Source of the DNA: Podaxis mareebaensis
Taxonomy: Eukaryota > Basidiomycota > Agaricomycetes > Agaricales > Agaricaceae
NCBI GenBank assembly: GCA_018524725.1
Contig: JAEUWP010000103.1
Location: forward strand, 124,001-188,000
Length of the DNA: 64,000 bases
Direction: 5' to 3'
The notes beneath the pieces were generated by a model that saw only the letters and a program-made list of their open reading frames with translations, had not been told where the DNA came from and did no database searches. The first letter of the stretch is position 1. Each line of letters begins with the position of its first letter. Positions 46,203-57,279 of this stretch are shown piece by piece. Both the position numbers and the translations under genes were made by a program.

Positions 46203-47157
46203 CAGTTGTCTCCCATATAACCCATACCCCTTATAACCCATACTCTCACATAACCCATAGAAATTTCTTTCCACCAAGTTGGTTCGCAGGGAATTTTGAC
46301 CCATAACCCATAACTCCCTCATACCCCGTAACCCATAGGTCCTTTAGGACAAAAACCCATAGCGCCGGTTACCATGTATGGCAACAACCCATGTTAGGAG
46401 TGTAACATTTCACTTTTGAATCGCACTGAGCGGCCAACAGTAATAGTACAGTAAGTGAATAAAACTTTTTAACAACCAGCTTTTGCTTCAACTATGCCTG
46501 CTTCGCTTGTTCAGACATTGGCAATGATCCACTGGAACACATAGAGCATCAACTCGAAGAAGTCCTGGATGATCTTGAGATGACTGGTGTGTTGCAGAGG
46601 GTGAACTGCATGTCAATTGATTCACTTCTCAATCCTGCCGAGGAACAGCGCGGTGCAGATGAGTTGGACGAGGAGGACACCTTTGCAGCTGTCATGGAAT
46701 CATTTACGGCACAGGAGAACAGCGAAATCAACGGCGGTGATGATGACGACGGCGACGATGACTCAGCTGGTGATCTGCCTCCGCCACGCACCCAGGACCT
46801 TCTTCAAGCGTCGGCTTTGTTGAATAGGTACCTTGCAATGACTGATCTCCCATTCTCTCGTCAAATGGAGCACAACCTTGTCTTATTTAATCGAGAGCTT
46901 CGTTTGAAACAAGTGGCTTCCTTGAAAGACACTCGCATTGATGATTACTTCACACGTAAAAGTGTTCCCTAATCGCTACTCCCTTACTTCCATAGTACCT
47001 CTCTGTGGAATAGCTCCTATAGCTTCTAGATAACGATCGAGTATTTTCTCTTTAATTTTCGCAATATATTTTTCGAACTCCCTTATAAGCCATACTCTCT
47101 CATAACCCATAGGTCGGCCATGTCACCAAGTGCTATGGGTTATGAGGGAGACGACTG
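46203..47157 (+). mobile_element. Decayed pogo-type (Tc1/mariner superfamily) DNA transposon
   Basis: Terminal inverted repeats start CAGTTGTCTCCC on the left and, read inward from the right, CAGTCGTCTCCC; about 21 of the first 24 bases match. Both ends are bordered by TA, the target duplication of Tc1/mariner elements. Many copies of ATAACCCATA lie just inside both ends. The 955-bp length is far short of an autonomous copy, and only the transposase C-terminus remains, so this is an internal-deletion derivative. Confidence 0.82.
46480..46972 (+). pseudogene. Transposase C-terminal remnant (pogo/Fot1, DDE_1 type)
   Basis: The frame reads DIGNDPLEHIEHQLEEVLDD, then SIDSLLNPAEEQ, an Asp-rich stretch, ALLNRYLAMTDLPFSRQMEH, NLVLFNRELRLKQVASLKDT and RIDDYFTRKSVP before a stop at 46970-46972. 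I recognise this tail from fungal pogo-like transposases. The DNA-binding CENP-B part and the DDE catalytic core are missing, so it cannot catalyse transposition. Confidence 0.75.
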
Positions 47158-47196
47158 TATAGACATCAGCGATGCAGAGTCAAACTGAAGAACGTC

Positions 47197-47330
47197 ATGA
47201 AGTTCAAATTCACTTTCTCGAGGGTGGATAACAGAACAACACAAGTGTCGACATGGTGTGCCATTGGATACTTCCTCGACGCTCCGAGACAACGACTGGC
47301 GGCAGCTCAGCTACACGAAAACAAATCACC
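47197..47330 (+). pseudogene. GTPase gene remnant beside the transposon
   Basis: The frame reads STWCAIGYFLDAPRQRLAA, matching SAWHILRLFLDTPRHPLQE of GTPase 4 (45199-45255) at the conserved S-x-W, FLD-x-PR and L positions. At DNA level the stretch cttcct-gac-ctccgagaca is nearly identical. No P-loop or DTPGF sequence remains nearby. It begins about 40 bases past the transposon right end. Confidence 0.5.
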
Positions 47331-47957
47331 CCCTAGTAACGATAGGTCTGATGAGGCCTTAAGGACCGAAGTCATGGATGTACAAACAGATAGACAAACT
47401 TGGGTGGATCTAGAGATCGTGGCCTTGTCGCAAAAGGATTATCGGATGGCCTAGAATGCAGAACAGCATTGTTGCAGTTGGTGGAGCCAAAAATGCAAGT
47501 GTTATGGAGGCTCTTTGCTGAGGCGCTACGCCATGTCTCAATCCCGAAACAATCTTCGATGTTTGGGTGTGCGTATGTATGTGCTTGGCTTGATAGTGGT
47601 GATAGGACCAGATCTCACATTGCATAGCGCCGACCAAATGACGGGATGCGTGTTCTCTTATCGCATTGATAGTACGCTGTCACAAGCGTGTCGAGGATAA
47701 GTACGTGTGAGTGGTCGAGCGCCAATGGCATCTCCGATAGATGTGGTTTCCAAAGTGGAAGCAGGTTCTTGCCTTTCAACACTTCTGCGGCAATAGAACC
47801 AGTGGATCCTATTGAAACAGCTTCTAGTAATAAGTCATTCTTTGGTCCTCGAGGTGGTTGCATTGCGAGGCAACGCTGAAACATCCCATGATACGGGTGC
47901 CCATCACGAAGATTGCTGAAGGCAGGAGATCCTTATAATAAACGAATCTCCTTCTCT
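47331..47957. other. Intergenic, upstream of GTPase 5
   Basis: No recognisable gene. Short frames on both strands lack motifs and overlap each other. Confidence 0.4.
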
Positions 47958-49142
47958 ATGGTGGCATCTCAAGAATTTTCCAAAATTCCAATGGCAGAAA
48001 TCATTAACGCTGTCGGAGCAATTCGAAACGACGATATTGTTATCGCGTAAGGCTCCGTTCCATTGAGGAAGATTTTCTGCGAGATGTAGCTAACTGCTTT
48101 TCCCTAGGTTTATGGGCCCTACAGGTGTCGGAAAGAGCCATGTAAGTTGGTTTGTTGGTGATATACTCCGCACTCTACTTACATGCGTTCCAAGTTCATT
48201 GACCTCCTCACTGGTCAACAAGGCCGACGTGCTGGGGACACATTGAGGTCTGTAACCGGTCAGATCCAGGCGACGCGCGTCGACCATCCCAGGTATGGCG
48301 ACCGGATAGTCCTTGTCGACACTCCTGGTTTCGGCGATACCAACAGATCTGATATGGAAATTCTGGGAATGATTGGCGATTGGCTAAAGAAGACGTAGGC
48401 CACATGACCTTAGAACGCGGACGACAACTAAATGGCGACTCATAGGTACGAGAGGGACATCAAACTCACCGGGCTCATCTATCTTCACCGTATCACGGAT
48501 ATACGCATGAAGGGTGCTCCTCTCAGTAATCTTCGTATGTTCGCCGAATTATGTGGTGACGTCGCCATGCATCAGGTCATCCTTATATCAACTATGTGGC
48601 AGGAGGAGCCCGAATCCGAAAAGGCACTTTTGAGGGAGAGTGAACTGAAAACCAAATTCTGGAAGCCGTTGATCGACAGGGGGTCGAGGGTCGACCGCCT
48701 AGAGAGAAGCAATTCCGAGGAATCGTGGCGCATCGTTGAGCAATTGATCGAGCTGAAAGAGGAGAGAGAACCAGTGTTATTGCAAGAAGAATTGGTTGAG
48801 CTCCAGCGGAAGCTTAACGAAACCCAGGCTGGCAAGACACTGTACACGACGCTCCAGAAAGCCCTTGACAGGCAGAGGGAAGACTTGAAGTTACTGCTCG
48901 ACCAACTGGGGAAGTCAGATGACCCATCACTGAGGCAGGAGTTGAGGAAGGAATACGAGCGGATTGAGCAGGACTTTCAGAGAACATTCAAGGATGTGAA
49001 GAAGCTGAAAATCCCCCTCGGCAGACGTATTATGACCTTCTTTGGGAAGCAGGCACGCGCTGTAAGTGTTTTCCTCAAACGTTGGTAAACTCCTGTTGAC
49101 CTCGCTCTTCAGAAACCTGTCAAAGTCACGGCCGGTGCTTGA
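47958..49142 (+). CDS. AIG1/GIMAP-like GTPase 5
   Basis: Complete and cleanly spliced. ATG 47958 gives MVASQEFSKIPMAEIINAVG, AIRNDDIVIAFMGPTGVGKS (G1; 34-bp exon 48108-48141, with His instead of Ser/Thr after GKS), FIDLLTGQQGRRAGDTLRSV, DRIVLVDTPGFGDTNRSD (G3), ILGMIGDWLKKT, YERDIKLTGLIYLHRITDIR, SNLRMFAELCGDVAMHQVIL, ISTMWQEEPES at the G4 position, EESWRIVEQLIELKEEREPV, EELVELQRKLNETQAGKTLY and a strong coiled coil (LRKEYERIEQDFQRTFKDVK). A last intron after QARA leads to KPVKVTAGA and a stop at 49140-49142; without it the frame ends at 49088. Confidence 0.85.
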
Positions 49143-49447
49143 GGCCTTGAGGCCTTGTGATATAATCCGTGACATTCATCGTCGACTTGCTCCGCATTTG
49201 ACTTGTGCATCTTTATGACTTTCCCTCACTTTATGTCTCTGTTTCGTGTACGTTGAGCTATCCACACCGTCTAAATGCTGTTCATGTAGTTTGTCGTTCC
49301 CTTGACATACTGAAGGATGTAATCATTTCTGTCACCTGCAATTGACAGCAGTTACGTAACCAAAATCCAAACGATGACAACATCATATAGTGCTTCACCC
49401 CACCTTTTGCGCTCCCCCCTGCTTTGCTTGTCACACCAAATGTCGCG

Positions 49448-50569
49448 TCAGCCGAAGACGCCGAACTCAATAGTCTGCTGGCTAAGGGACCCAAAGTAAG
49501 TTATGTTTGCATTGGTCAATTCATACTCCGATGCGGCATCCTCAGGCGGGCATGACAAGGATCCAAATTTGTATTTCTTGCTACAGGTCGGGTTAGAACA
49601 TGGAAAAAGTTGGAAATTGTAGGTAAGATACGCAGGAATACACAGGGAAGGTCTGAGTCTGAAATTAGAACGGGAAGGGGGAGAGCGCAAAGCAGGGGGA
49701 AGCGCAAAGGTGGGGTGAAGCACTGTACTCGTATATGTATATAGTACAGCACCCACTGGATACTTCTGGGAAATATCTTTGCGGTCCAGCTTTGCCGGCA
49801 TGCTCACTGGTGCAGATGGGACACTTGACTGAAGGATGGTGGGCTGGAGGGTTACGTTAGCGATTACCGAACCGGGAAGTGAGGAGCCGCTGGGTGGGCG
49901 GGACTCACAGCGTGGATTTGAATCAAGTTTCCCAAGCATAGATAGGCATTTATTAGATGGTTAGCTAGCTTATGGGACATACATCATGATATGCTACGGT
50001 TGGTCGGCTAGAGTGAAACGAGTGCACTGAGGGCGGGCGGGTGGTACAAAAAATGCAAGTGGCTGGAGTCGGGTGGCTGCGGCTGGGCGGGCTGGCTGTT
50101 AGTTGTGGTTGTGGCTAAAGAAACGAGAGGGCGACACCTCGGCCTGCTGCTCAGCTGGATGCTGGGTGCCAGCAACTTCCATTAGCTCGGCACCCTTGCT
50201 CAACTTTCTTCTTAACCCCGTATGATTGCCAACATGATGATCATGCCTACGCGTACATAGTTCTTCAGTAACTGACATCTGAGGTTGCCGGACACTTACA
50301 TGCTTACCTCTGTATATGACTGCGCTTTGCATTTCTTCTTTGTCTGCCTTCCGTTTGTCAACTCCTTTCCAGGTGGGTGATCGACTAGAAAGTGATAGGA
50401 CTCTGCCGGTAAATGGCGTTATCCCCATAAACTGGAATTTGCCGATACGCTGCTGAACAGGGAGCGGAAACGCATCCTGGGAAAGGGTGAAATTCGATCC
50501 CTCCTGGGGCTGCCAACTGTACCGTAAATACGTAAAGTTTAAACTACGAGCCCAGTCACTCTTCTGCAT
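49448..50569 (-). CDS. Hypothetical protein, weak support
   Basis: Two open frames on the minus strand, 50099-50569 (starting MQKSDWARSLNFTYLRYSWQ) and 49448-49939 (starting MLGKLDSNPRCESRPPSGSS). Neither contains a motif I recognise. They could be exons of one gene or chance frames in GC-balanced DNA. A gtaagt at about 50300 inside the first frame could be a donor. Kept as a low-confidence entry. Confidence 0.2.
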
Positions 50570-52779
50570 TTCAAGGTTGGTTTTGAAAATGAATCATTGA
50601 CAACGGTTCGCAAGTTTTTAGCCCATCATAGCACCCAACGCATTCGGACTGCCGCACGACCTGTACCTCGAAGGGAAGATTTCGCTCCTGCCTTCAAAAA
50701 TTAATGCGAGCGCAGTTACGTCCGCCAACCCCAGGCTTCAGAACCACATGCGAGCGTCCACAGAGTCGACACGATGGGGAAAAGGTGAAAACCCCTGGAA
50801 GTAAGAGGGAGAGAAGGCATTTGGGGCGTCCCATAGTTGAGGATGCAAGTACGATAGGACTATTTCACTGTCGAGCCGCTACGGGGTGGCTGCACATATA
50901 TACATGTATCGTAGATTAAACATTCTGTTTATGGGATGAGTAGGACGCCGTGAAGGCAATAAAATTTGTTCAATGTGCTCGGAACCAAGCTAGCGACGTC
51001 ATGTGTATAAGATAGCAACGAACCGATAACCATGTGAGAAGAAAACAACAGGGGAGGGGAAACATAGCGAGAGATATGAACGCTGGATGCCGGACCTGGG
51101 GTGGGCGCTCCGTCCATCGGTGCCAAACGTTCCTGGGGGTAGAGACCCCCGAGGAATGTTGATTTCTCAGGGAGTTGAACAGGTGTCTCCACAGCCTGTT
51201 GCCCCTTCACCCAAATCCCTAGCCCAATGAGCCCATTATAGTATATACTAGTGATGGGGAAGATTCACGCAGCATAAGAACTCCAAGACCGGTGAGACTA
51301 GAATTGAATGATGCAGGTATGTACTGTACTGTAAGCTATGACGAAGGGAGAAACAAAAGTCGGAATATGTAAAACAAAAGAGAATTCAACAACCGCGAAG
51401 AAAGAACCACAGAACAAAAAAGACCATTTGTTGAATGAAAACAGAACGTATTTTAGGTTGGGGAAGAGGGGGAATGAGGGAGAAAGAAAAGTGGTGAAGT
51501 CATAAAGTACGTTGGGGGTCCAATTAAGAAGTCATCAAAAGTAGGGCGGGAAAATGCAAAGGTAGATTTAATGCCGGGGATCATGAGAGGTTCATGAACA
51601 TGAAGATGAGTCAAATGAAAAAGGTGAAGGTGTATGGGGAAGATGAAGTGCGATGTAAGAAAGAGAACCACCGAAACACTTTATTCAGCTAGGTTCTTCC
51701 GCGAACCGTCTTTGTATTCGCGTTGCGTATGATGACCGGTCTGAGCCATTAGAGCGAGCAATCACCACCATAACGAGAATGTACGGGTTGAGGACGAAAG
51801 GGAACATCATGCTGGTACGAAGGAAAGCGCAACCACATCACTTGCGCCCACCCACCAGCTTCAGAGTGGACAAGAACTCGTCTCCGAGTCGCGGCGCCAT
51901 CAATCTCATGTGACCGCTATCAGTGCCCCCTGTGTTTGTGAGAGAACGAAACAAAAATAAACCCACATCTACCCTTCTACAAACCCAAGATCATCCCCAG
52001 CCCGCCAATAAATTACAGACACAGAAATCTCTATGAATAACCAAGTCCGGGGTAGGTCAGGCGCAGAAGAGGCGGTCCACAATCACGGGAGAGGGGAAAG
52101 GTCAATAGACACACACAGGCCATTGGACGTCGGATATAGGAATCGGGGGGAGGCCAGGTGGCGAGATTAGAAAAGGAAAAGTGGGTTGCCATCAATTCGA
52201 CCGGCATGACACACATGCATTTGCCATCACCTGTTTCTTCTTGCCCCGTCCGATCGTGCCTTTTTTACTCCACAAGAACTACGAATCCGCGAGAATCACC
52301 GCAAATAAGAGCTTCCCTTCGGTAGATTCTGCTCAAACACAGCCCAAGAATCCCACCCCACCAACACAAGGGCACTGGAATCGTGTTTGTTGGCGAGCAA
52401 AAATGGGCAGCGAGGGCAACATTGAAGAATCACTTGATGGTTGGTAATAGGGATAGGAATGGGTGGTGTGTTGTTTGTCCAAAGAATTCAAGCTGCTGAT
52501 GCGAGACTTTCGTTGCAAAAGAGCGTAAGCGTAATCGGTCGTATCAACTGTTGGTTGACCGAATCCATCAGAGGTCGTCATGCATCAGGTGGCAGGGGGT
52601 GGTCCGTGTCCATGTCTGGGTAGGTGTGGGTGGCCGATGCCATATAAGCAAAACCGAATAACATAATGCGTGCGAGTGCGCGGAGAAATACAAGCCCGTG
52701 AGATGCACGAGACGGCACACAAAGGTGTAAGACGTAGGAGGCCGGGGTAGCGAAGAGGTTAGAACGGATTTTATACACC
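50570..52779. other. Long gene-poor interval
   Basis: About 2.2 kb. Purine-rich on the plus strand from 51300 to 51680 (many gaa, aaa, ggg runs). Short frames occur on both strands, none with a recognisable motif. Part of it is probably 3' untranslated and promoter sequence of unknown transcripts. Confidence 0.4.
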
Positions 52780-54446
52780 CTATACACCCTGCGGTGTAGG
52801 CTGTTGCACAGGGGTACTGACATCCCTTGCCTGCCCTTGTGCATCCTTTGATTTAATTTAAAACCAAAGGTTCAGCGTTTCAAGGAACGTATAGCGATAA
52901 AGGGCGCAACTCACCATACGTTGTTTTTTCACCGGCCTAGGAAGCACACCCGCAACCCCCGGCTTAACATTGACTTTCGCCGTCCCATTCCCAACACCGT
53001 TCACAATCCCATTCATGTTCACGTGTGAATCCGGCGGAGCGCCATTCAAAGGTGTGGCACCAGCACTACTATCATCCCTCTCCCTCTTCTTCCCTCTTGA
53101 CGGATCCGTACTAGTCGGTGTTGCAGTCGCCGTTCTCGAAGGTGTAGCCACCATTGTCGTAGGCATTTGTGTCGGAGTTGTTAGTCTCGGTTCTTGCTTC
53201 ACGGTCATATTCGCATTTGGAGGTGCCGCGGAGGTCGGTCTTGGCACAGTAGAGCTGGGTCTGGGGACCGTGGAACCAGGGCGTGGAGCGATCGATATCG
53301 GTCTCGGAGTTCCGACCGGCTTTGGTGTTGCTGCAGAAGAAGCAGGTTGCGGTATCTGAGGCGTACCCGAGGCACCCCTATAGGGTACGCCGCCTGCAGC
53401 ACCTGCTGGTATAGGTTGCGGTTGTGCAACAACGGGAGATGTTGCTGTACTACCAGCTTGCAAAGCTGCTGCCTGCGCCTGTTGAGCCTTGGCAAGGCGC
53501 CTGAGCTCCTTCTGGATTATTCGGAATTTCATGCCAGGCGCAGAGTTGGTTGACGAAGGTCACAACGTGAAAGGGTTAAGCGAGAATAGTGAGTCAAGAA
53601 GATGCTCATTCGTAATTTTGTAACAATACATACGCGTTTCCTCCGGTCCTCCCGCGCTTGGGCAGATTCGAGAATTAAAGTCGCCGTATTCCACTGCAAG
53701 CGCCAAGGGGGTGATGGGACGAATGAGATGACATCAGACCGTAAACACGAAGAAGTAGCACATACGCCTTTCAGCCCCTCCAAGCTGACCGCGAAAGCCT
53801 CCTGCTGAGTCCTTACATCAAACGGATGGATGCGCGTCCGCTGTTTCGGCGGTACCAGCATCGTCTTGGTCAGATAGTCATCCTTCTTCATCGAGTGTTT
53901 TCCTTGAAAGTTGGTAACCCGGGTATGAAGCACAACCATCAACTAGGCATAAAACACGATAAATGACGCACCTGGGATCCCCTTGATGAGAGCCTTGTAG
54001 CTGTTTTTCTTCTTCTTCTCGCCCTTCCCACCTGCGCCATCGTCGTCGTCGCCATCAGGCGCGTCTACGCCCGCTGTAGGTAGGCCACCGGGTGTCTGTG
54101 CTTGTGGTAGAGCAATGGCGGGATCAACTTCTTTTCCCTTTCCCTTGTCGAGCGTGGAAAGACCGGCGGGCGTAGAGCGTATCTGACCATCGTGGGTGTA
54201 CTGGGTTGCGAAGGGGCGAACGTGCTTGTCGTATGCGGGAAGGAGGTGGAAGCGGGCGAGGAGGTCCTGGGTGCTTGTAAGGTGCTGTCTGGGTGGCGGA
54301 GGGCCTGGAAATTGGGATGGGTCTTTCGTGACCTTGGGCAGAATTTGGGAGGAGAGAGAAGTACCTTGTGGCGGAAGATAGAGGGAGGGAGTTGTCGGAG
54401 GCGGGGAGGAGGGCCCAGCAAGGGCATTTGAAGGAAAAGAGTTCAT
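52780..54446 (-). CDS. MED19: Mediator complex subunit 19 (Rox3/Med19)
   Basis: Part of the Mediator head, which bridges transcription factors and RNA polymerase II in the nucleus. The N-terminus is Pro-rich, then LTSTQDLLARFHLLPAYDKH, VRPFATQYTHDGQIRS, KKKKNSYKALIKGIPG joined across an intron to GKHSMKKDDYLTKTMLVPPK, RIHPFDVRTQQEAFAVSLEG, LKG joined to WNTATLILESAQAREDRRKR and KELRRLAKAQQAQAAA. The IPGKHS-KKDDYL and PFD blocks are the diagnostic core. The C-terminal half is a Pro/Thr/Ala low-complexity region, ending VKKQRM spliced to DAQGQARDVSTPVQQPTPQG and a stop at 52780. Four introns; start at ATG 54446. Confidence 0.87.
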
Positions 54447-54561
54447 GACAGCGTTGGAGAGAGGCAGAGTGATAACAACCGAGACGCTCCCTTTCTGTTT
54501 GCAGCTGTTTGCACATTCACCGGACCGACAACAATAATTTATTCACAATGTACTGAATATT

Positions 54562-57279
54562 CTACACGTCCCCAAATCCTGCTGCTCCCCCTCGCAGGTC
54601 CTTGCTCACCCGCGATCGCCCTCGCTCAACCACCACGCCCTTCTTTTTTCTCAGCACCTTCTTCTTCGGCCCAGCACTGCTCGCTCTGTCCCCCTGCTCA
54701 TCCACAGGATTCTGTACCAACAACACAAGCACCAACGACACACACAATGTCGCTGCAGCCACCATGAATATCGCCTTGGGAACCACCGCGACCGTCCCAC
54801 TGTAAACCATCCCAAACATCATCGGCTGCAACAAACATGAAAACATCAATTTCCTTTGTCACATCAACGACTCTGACAAATGTCAATTTCTCACCCCGAG
54901 GATCATTGACCCGATTGACTGCAGGAACGCAAACGCGCCAAATAGGCCGCCTACACTCCCATTTCTGCCTGAAGCCGTCTCCGCCGATGGTTCACCTGCA
55001 CCTGTAGCTCTAGCTCCAGCACTTTCCCTCGCATGTCCATCTCCCTCGATCGAATGACGACACATTTCCCTCGCTTGCAAAATACATAGCGTCAAACTAT
55101 GTATCGCCGGTGCCGCTCCAGTTCCGAAACTCGACATCCCAGACGCAAGAACAAACATCGCCTGACTCTGCCCAAACGATGCTCCGCCGTGCGTTTTCCG
55201 TTCCTTGCGGCCCATTACCTCAACCATCTTCGCCCCGATCGAACTGTGACGGAAAGCCGGGGCAGGTGATGCGATGATAAGCAGGTTCGAAATAATATCC
55301 ATAAGGAACGAACACCGTGTCAGTGTCAGGTCGAATGCGATTTCCCGGCCTAACTGCCTTCGCGTCGGTTTTGCCTTTGCCTCGTCTTCTGTTGGTAGTG
55401 CTGGCGCTGTCGTTGGTGTTGTAGATGCGGGCACACCGTTTCCTTTGCTTTTATCCGAGTCGCCGTCGACTACTTTTGGTTTGAATACCCCAATGAGATC
55501 TAAAAGTACCATCAGCGTTTAACTCCTCGGCATTGTGAAGAGAGAATCCTTACAAGGAAGCACCAATAACAACGAAAGCGCTCTCATGCCCCCAAGGAAC
55601 GAGATATACCAACTCAGCTGCTCAGCACCCCACCCGTAAACGTGCTCCGCATACAAATACTTAAGCTGATACAGCCCCTATCCAAACACTATTAGCATTG
55701 CTCCCAACCACCCCAAAAATAAATTCACACTTACAACGCAAAGCATAAAGCAAAAGAACGACACCCCAAGCAACGTCAAGCTCCAATCCCTCTTATACTT
55801 ATTCAACCTCACAGGATCCTTCACCCTCACCGGTAAAAACACCGCCAGAGGACTAAAAAGCCTAACCACAAAGTTTGGCTTCTCCGTCACATCCTCTACT
55901 CCCCCCGCCCTCCCTCTTCCTCTTGCCGTTGCCTTGCCCTTCCCTCTCCCCCCACTGACACCAACGCCACGCTCATACTCTTCCTTCGCCTTCTCCCTCG
56001 TCTCCCGACTCAACGACTCAGGAAACACAAACACCGCAGCCAGAAAATTCACAAACGAACAAACCACCGCAACCCAAAACACACTCGTCACATTCTTCGT
56101 TCCACCCACACCTGTCCCACTCGAATGCGAAATAAGATACCCACTAATACTCGGTCCAAAGAAAATCCCAAGGTACGTCACACCCGTGAAGCGCGAGAAT
56201 ATGTGCGCGCGGGACCCGCTAGACGTACAGTCCGATACATACGCAGACGTAGATGCTTGCAGAGTCGACCACCCTCCCAATGCACCTTCAATCACAGGCG
56301 CAATGAGAAGAAGTTTGTGTCCATGTTTCGAAAGGGGGGAAGTTGGAGTTGACACGAGGATGAAAACCAAATCCCTAATCTCCCATTAACATTTTTAAAT
56401 GAGAAACCCAAATCGAGGGAAGAAACGCACGTCAAAAATAGTCCAAACGTCGAAATCGCCAAAACACGAGTTCTTCCATGCCGTTCTCCGAAATGTCCCC
56501 ACCAGCCCGTAGTCAACGCAGACAACAACCCCATGGTTGTCGTCATGATCATCTGCAACCGCGCCGCTCCTGCTTGAACATCCGGATCCTCGACACACCG
56601 ACGCGAAGGAATATTCCTCGGGTCGCTTGTCGAATCGTTCGGATCTACCGTATCGTCGTCGTCATTATCGCCGCCGAAAATGCTACCACCATCAACGATA
56701 CCCAGTTGTAAGACCGGATCCGCTTCGGGTGCGTGGTGTGTGAGGCCAAGTGTGGATAAAGGTGCAAGCGTGGGCGCTCCGAGGATAGGAGAGTCTAATG
56801 AAGATGCGTTAAGAGCGCCCTTTCGGGAAGTTGGTAGTTCCGCCGGCATTAGCATCGACGCGAACCCATTAGAAGGGTTCGGATGATGATGGATGCCATA
56901 TACCCGATGACATGAAAGCTGTGTGAACACTTCGACTCGGGGTGCGAGCGTCATGCCACGCTATAGGCGCAATAGAAAGACAAGCATAAGCAATGGGCCA
57001 CAAACGCGAGGCATTAGAACATACAACGAGGGAAGCAAGAAGTGCGAATGGCACGAGCCTTCATCGTGATAATGAGTTCCCGATGTGATATTGAAGAGAA
57101 GGTAGGGACGAGACGTACCATAATGGCCTCGCTCTATAAAACGGCTTCTTCACCTTCCCCTTTCCTGTATCTTGGCCTTCTAACAGGGGTAGGCGCTCAT
57201 CAACCTCTGCGTCCGGTAAACGTGGACTAGTACTTGTACTCGCGAAGTTATTCCCGTCCGTGTAACTTGTCACAGCCAT
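54562..57279 (-). CDS. Major facilitator superfamily transporter 2
   Basis: Paralogue of the MFS gene at 29373-31821. Start at ATG 57279 (MAVTSYTDGNNFASTSTSPR), with RARPLWY leading to VPFALLASLV, GMTLAPRVEVFTQLSC, a long hydrophilic loop, PDVQAGAARLQMIMTTTMGL, LSALTTGWWGHFGERHGRTR (motif A), LAISTFGLFLTCV, KLLLIAPVIEGALGGWSTLQ, HIFSRFTGVTYLGIFFGPSI, FWVAVVCSFVNFLAAVFVFP then ESLSRE, a basic cytosolic loop, WSLTLLGVSFFCFMLCVVS, a further loop, FVLASGMSSFGTGAAPAIHS, VGGLFGAFAFLQSIGSMILG and YSGTVAVVPKAIFMVAAATL. Tail KKKVLRKKKGVVVERGRS is basic. About 750 residues; the loop insertions are longer than in MFS1. Substrate unknown. Confidence 0.85.
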
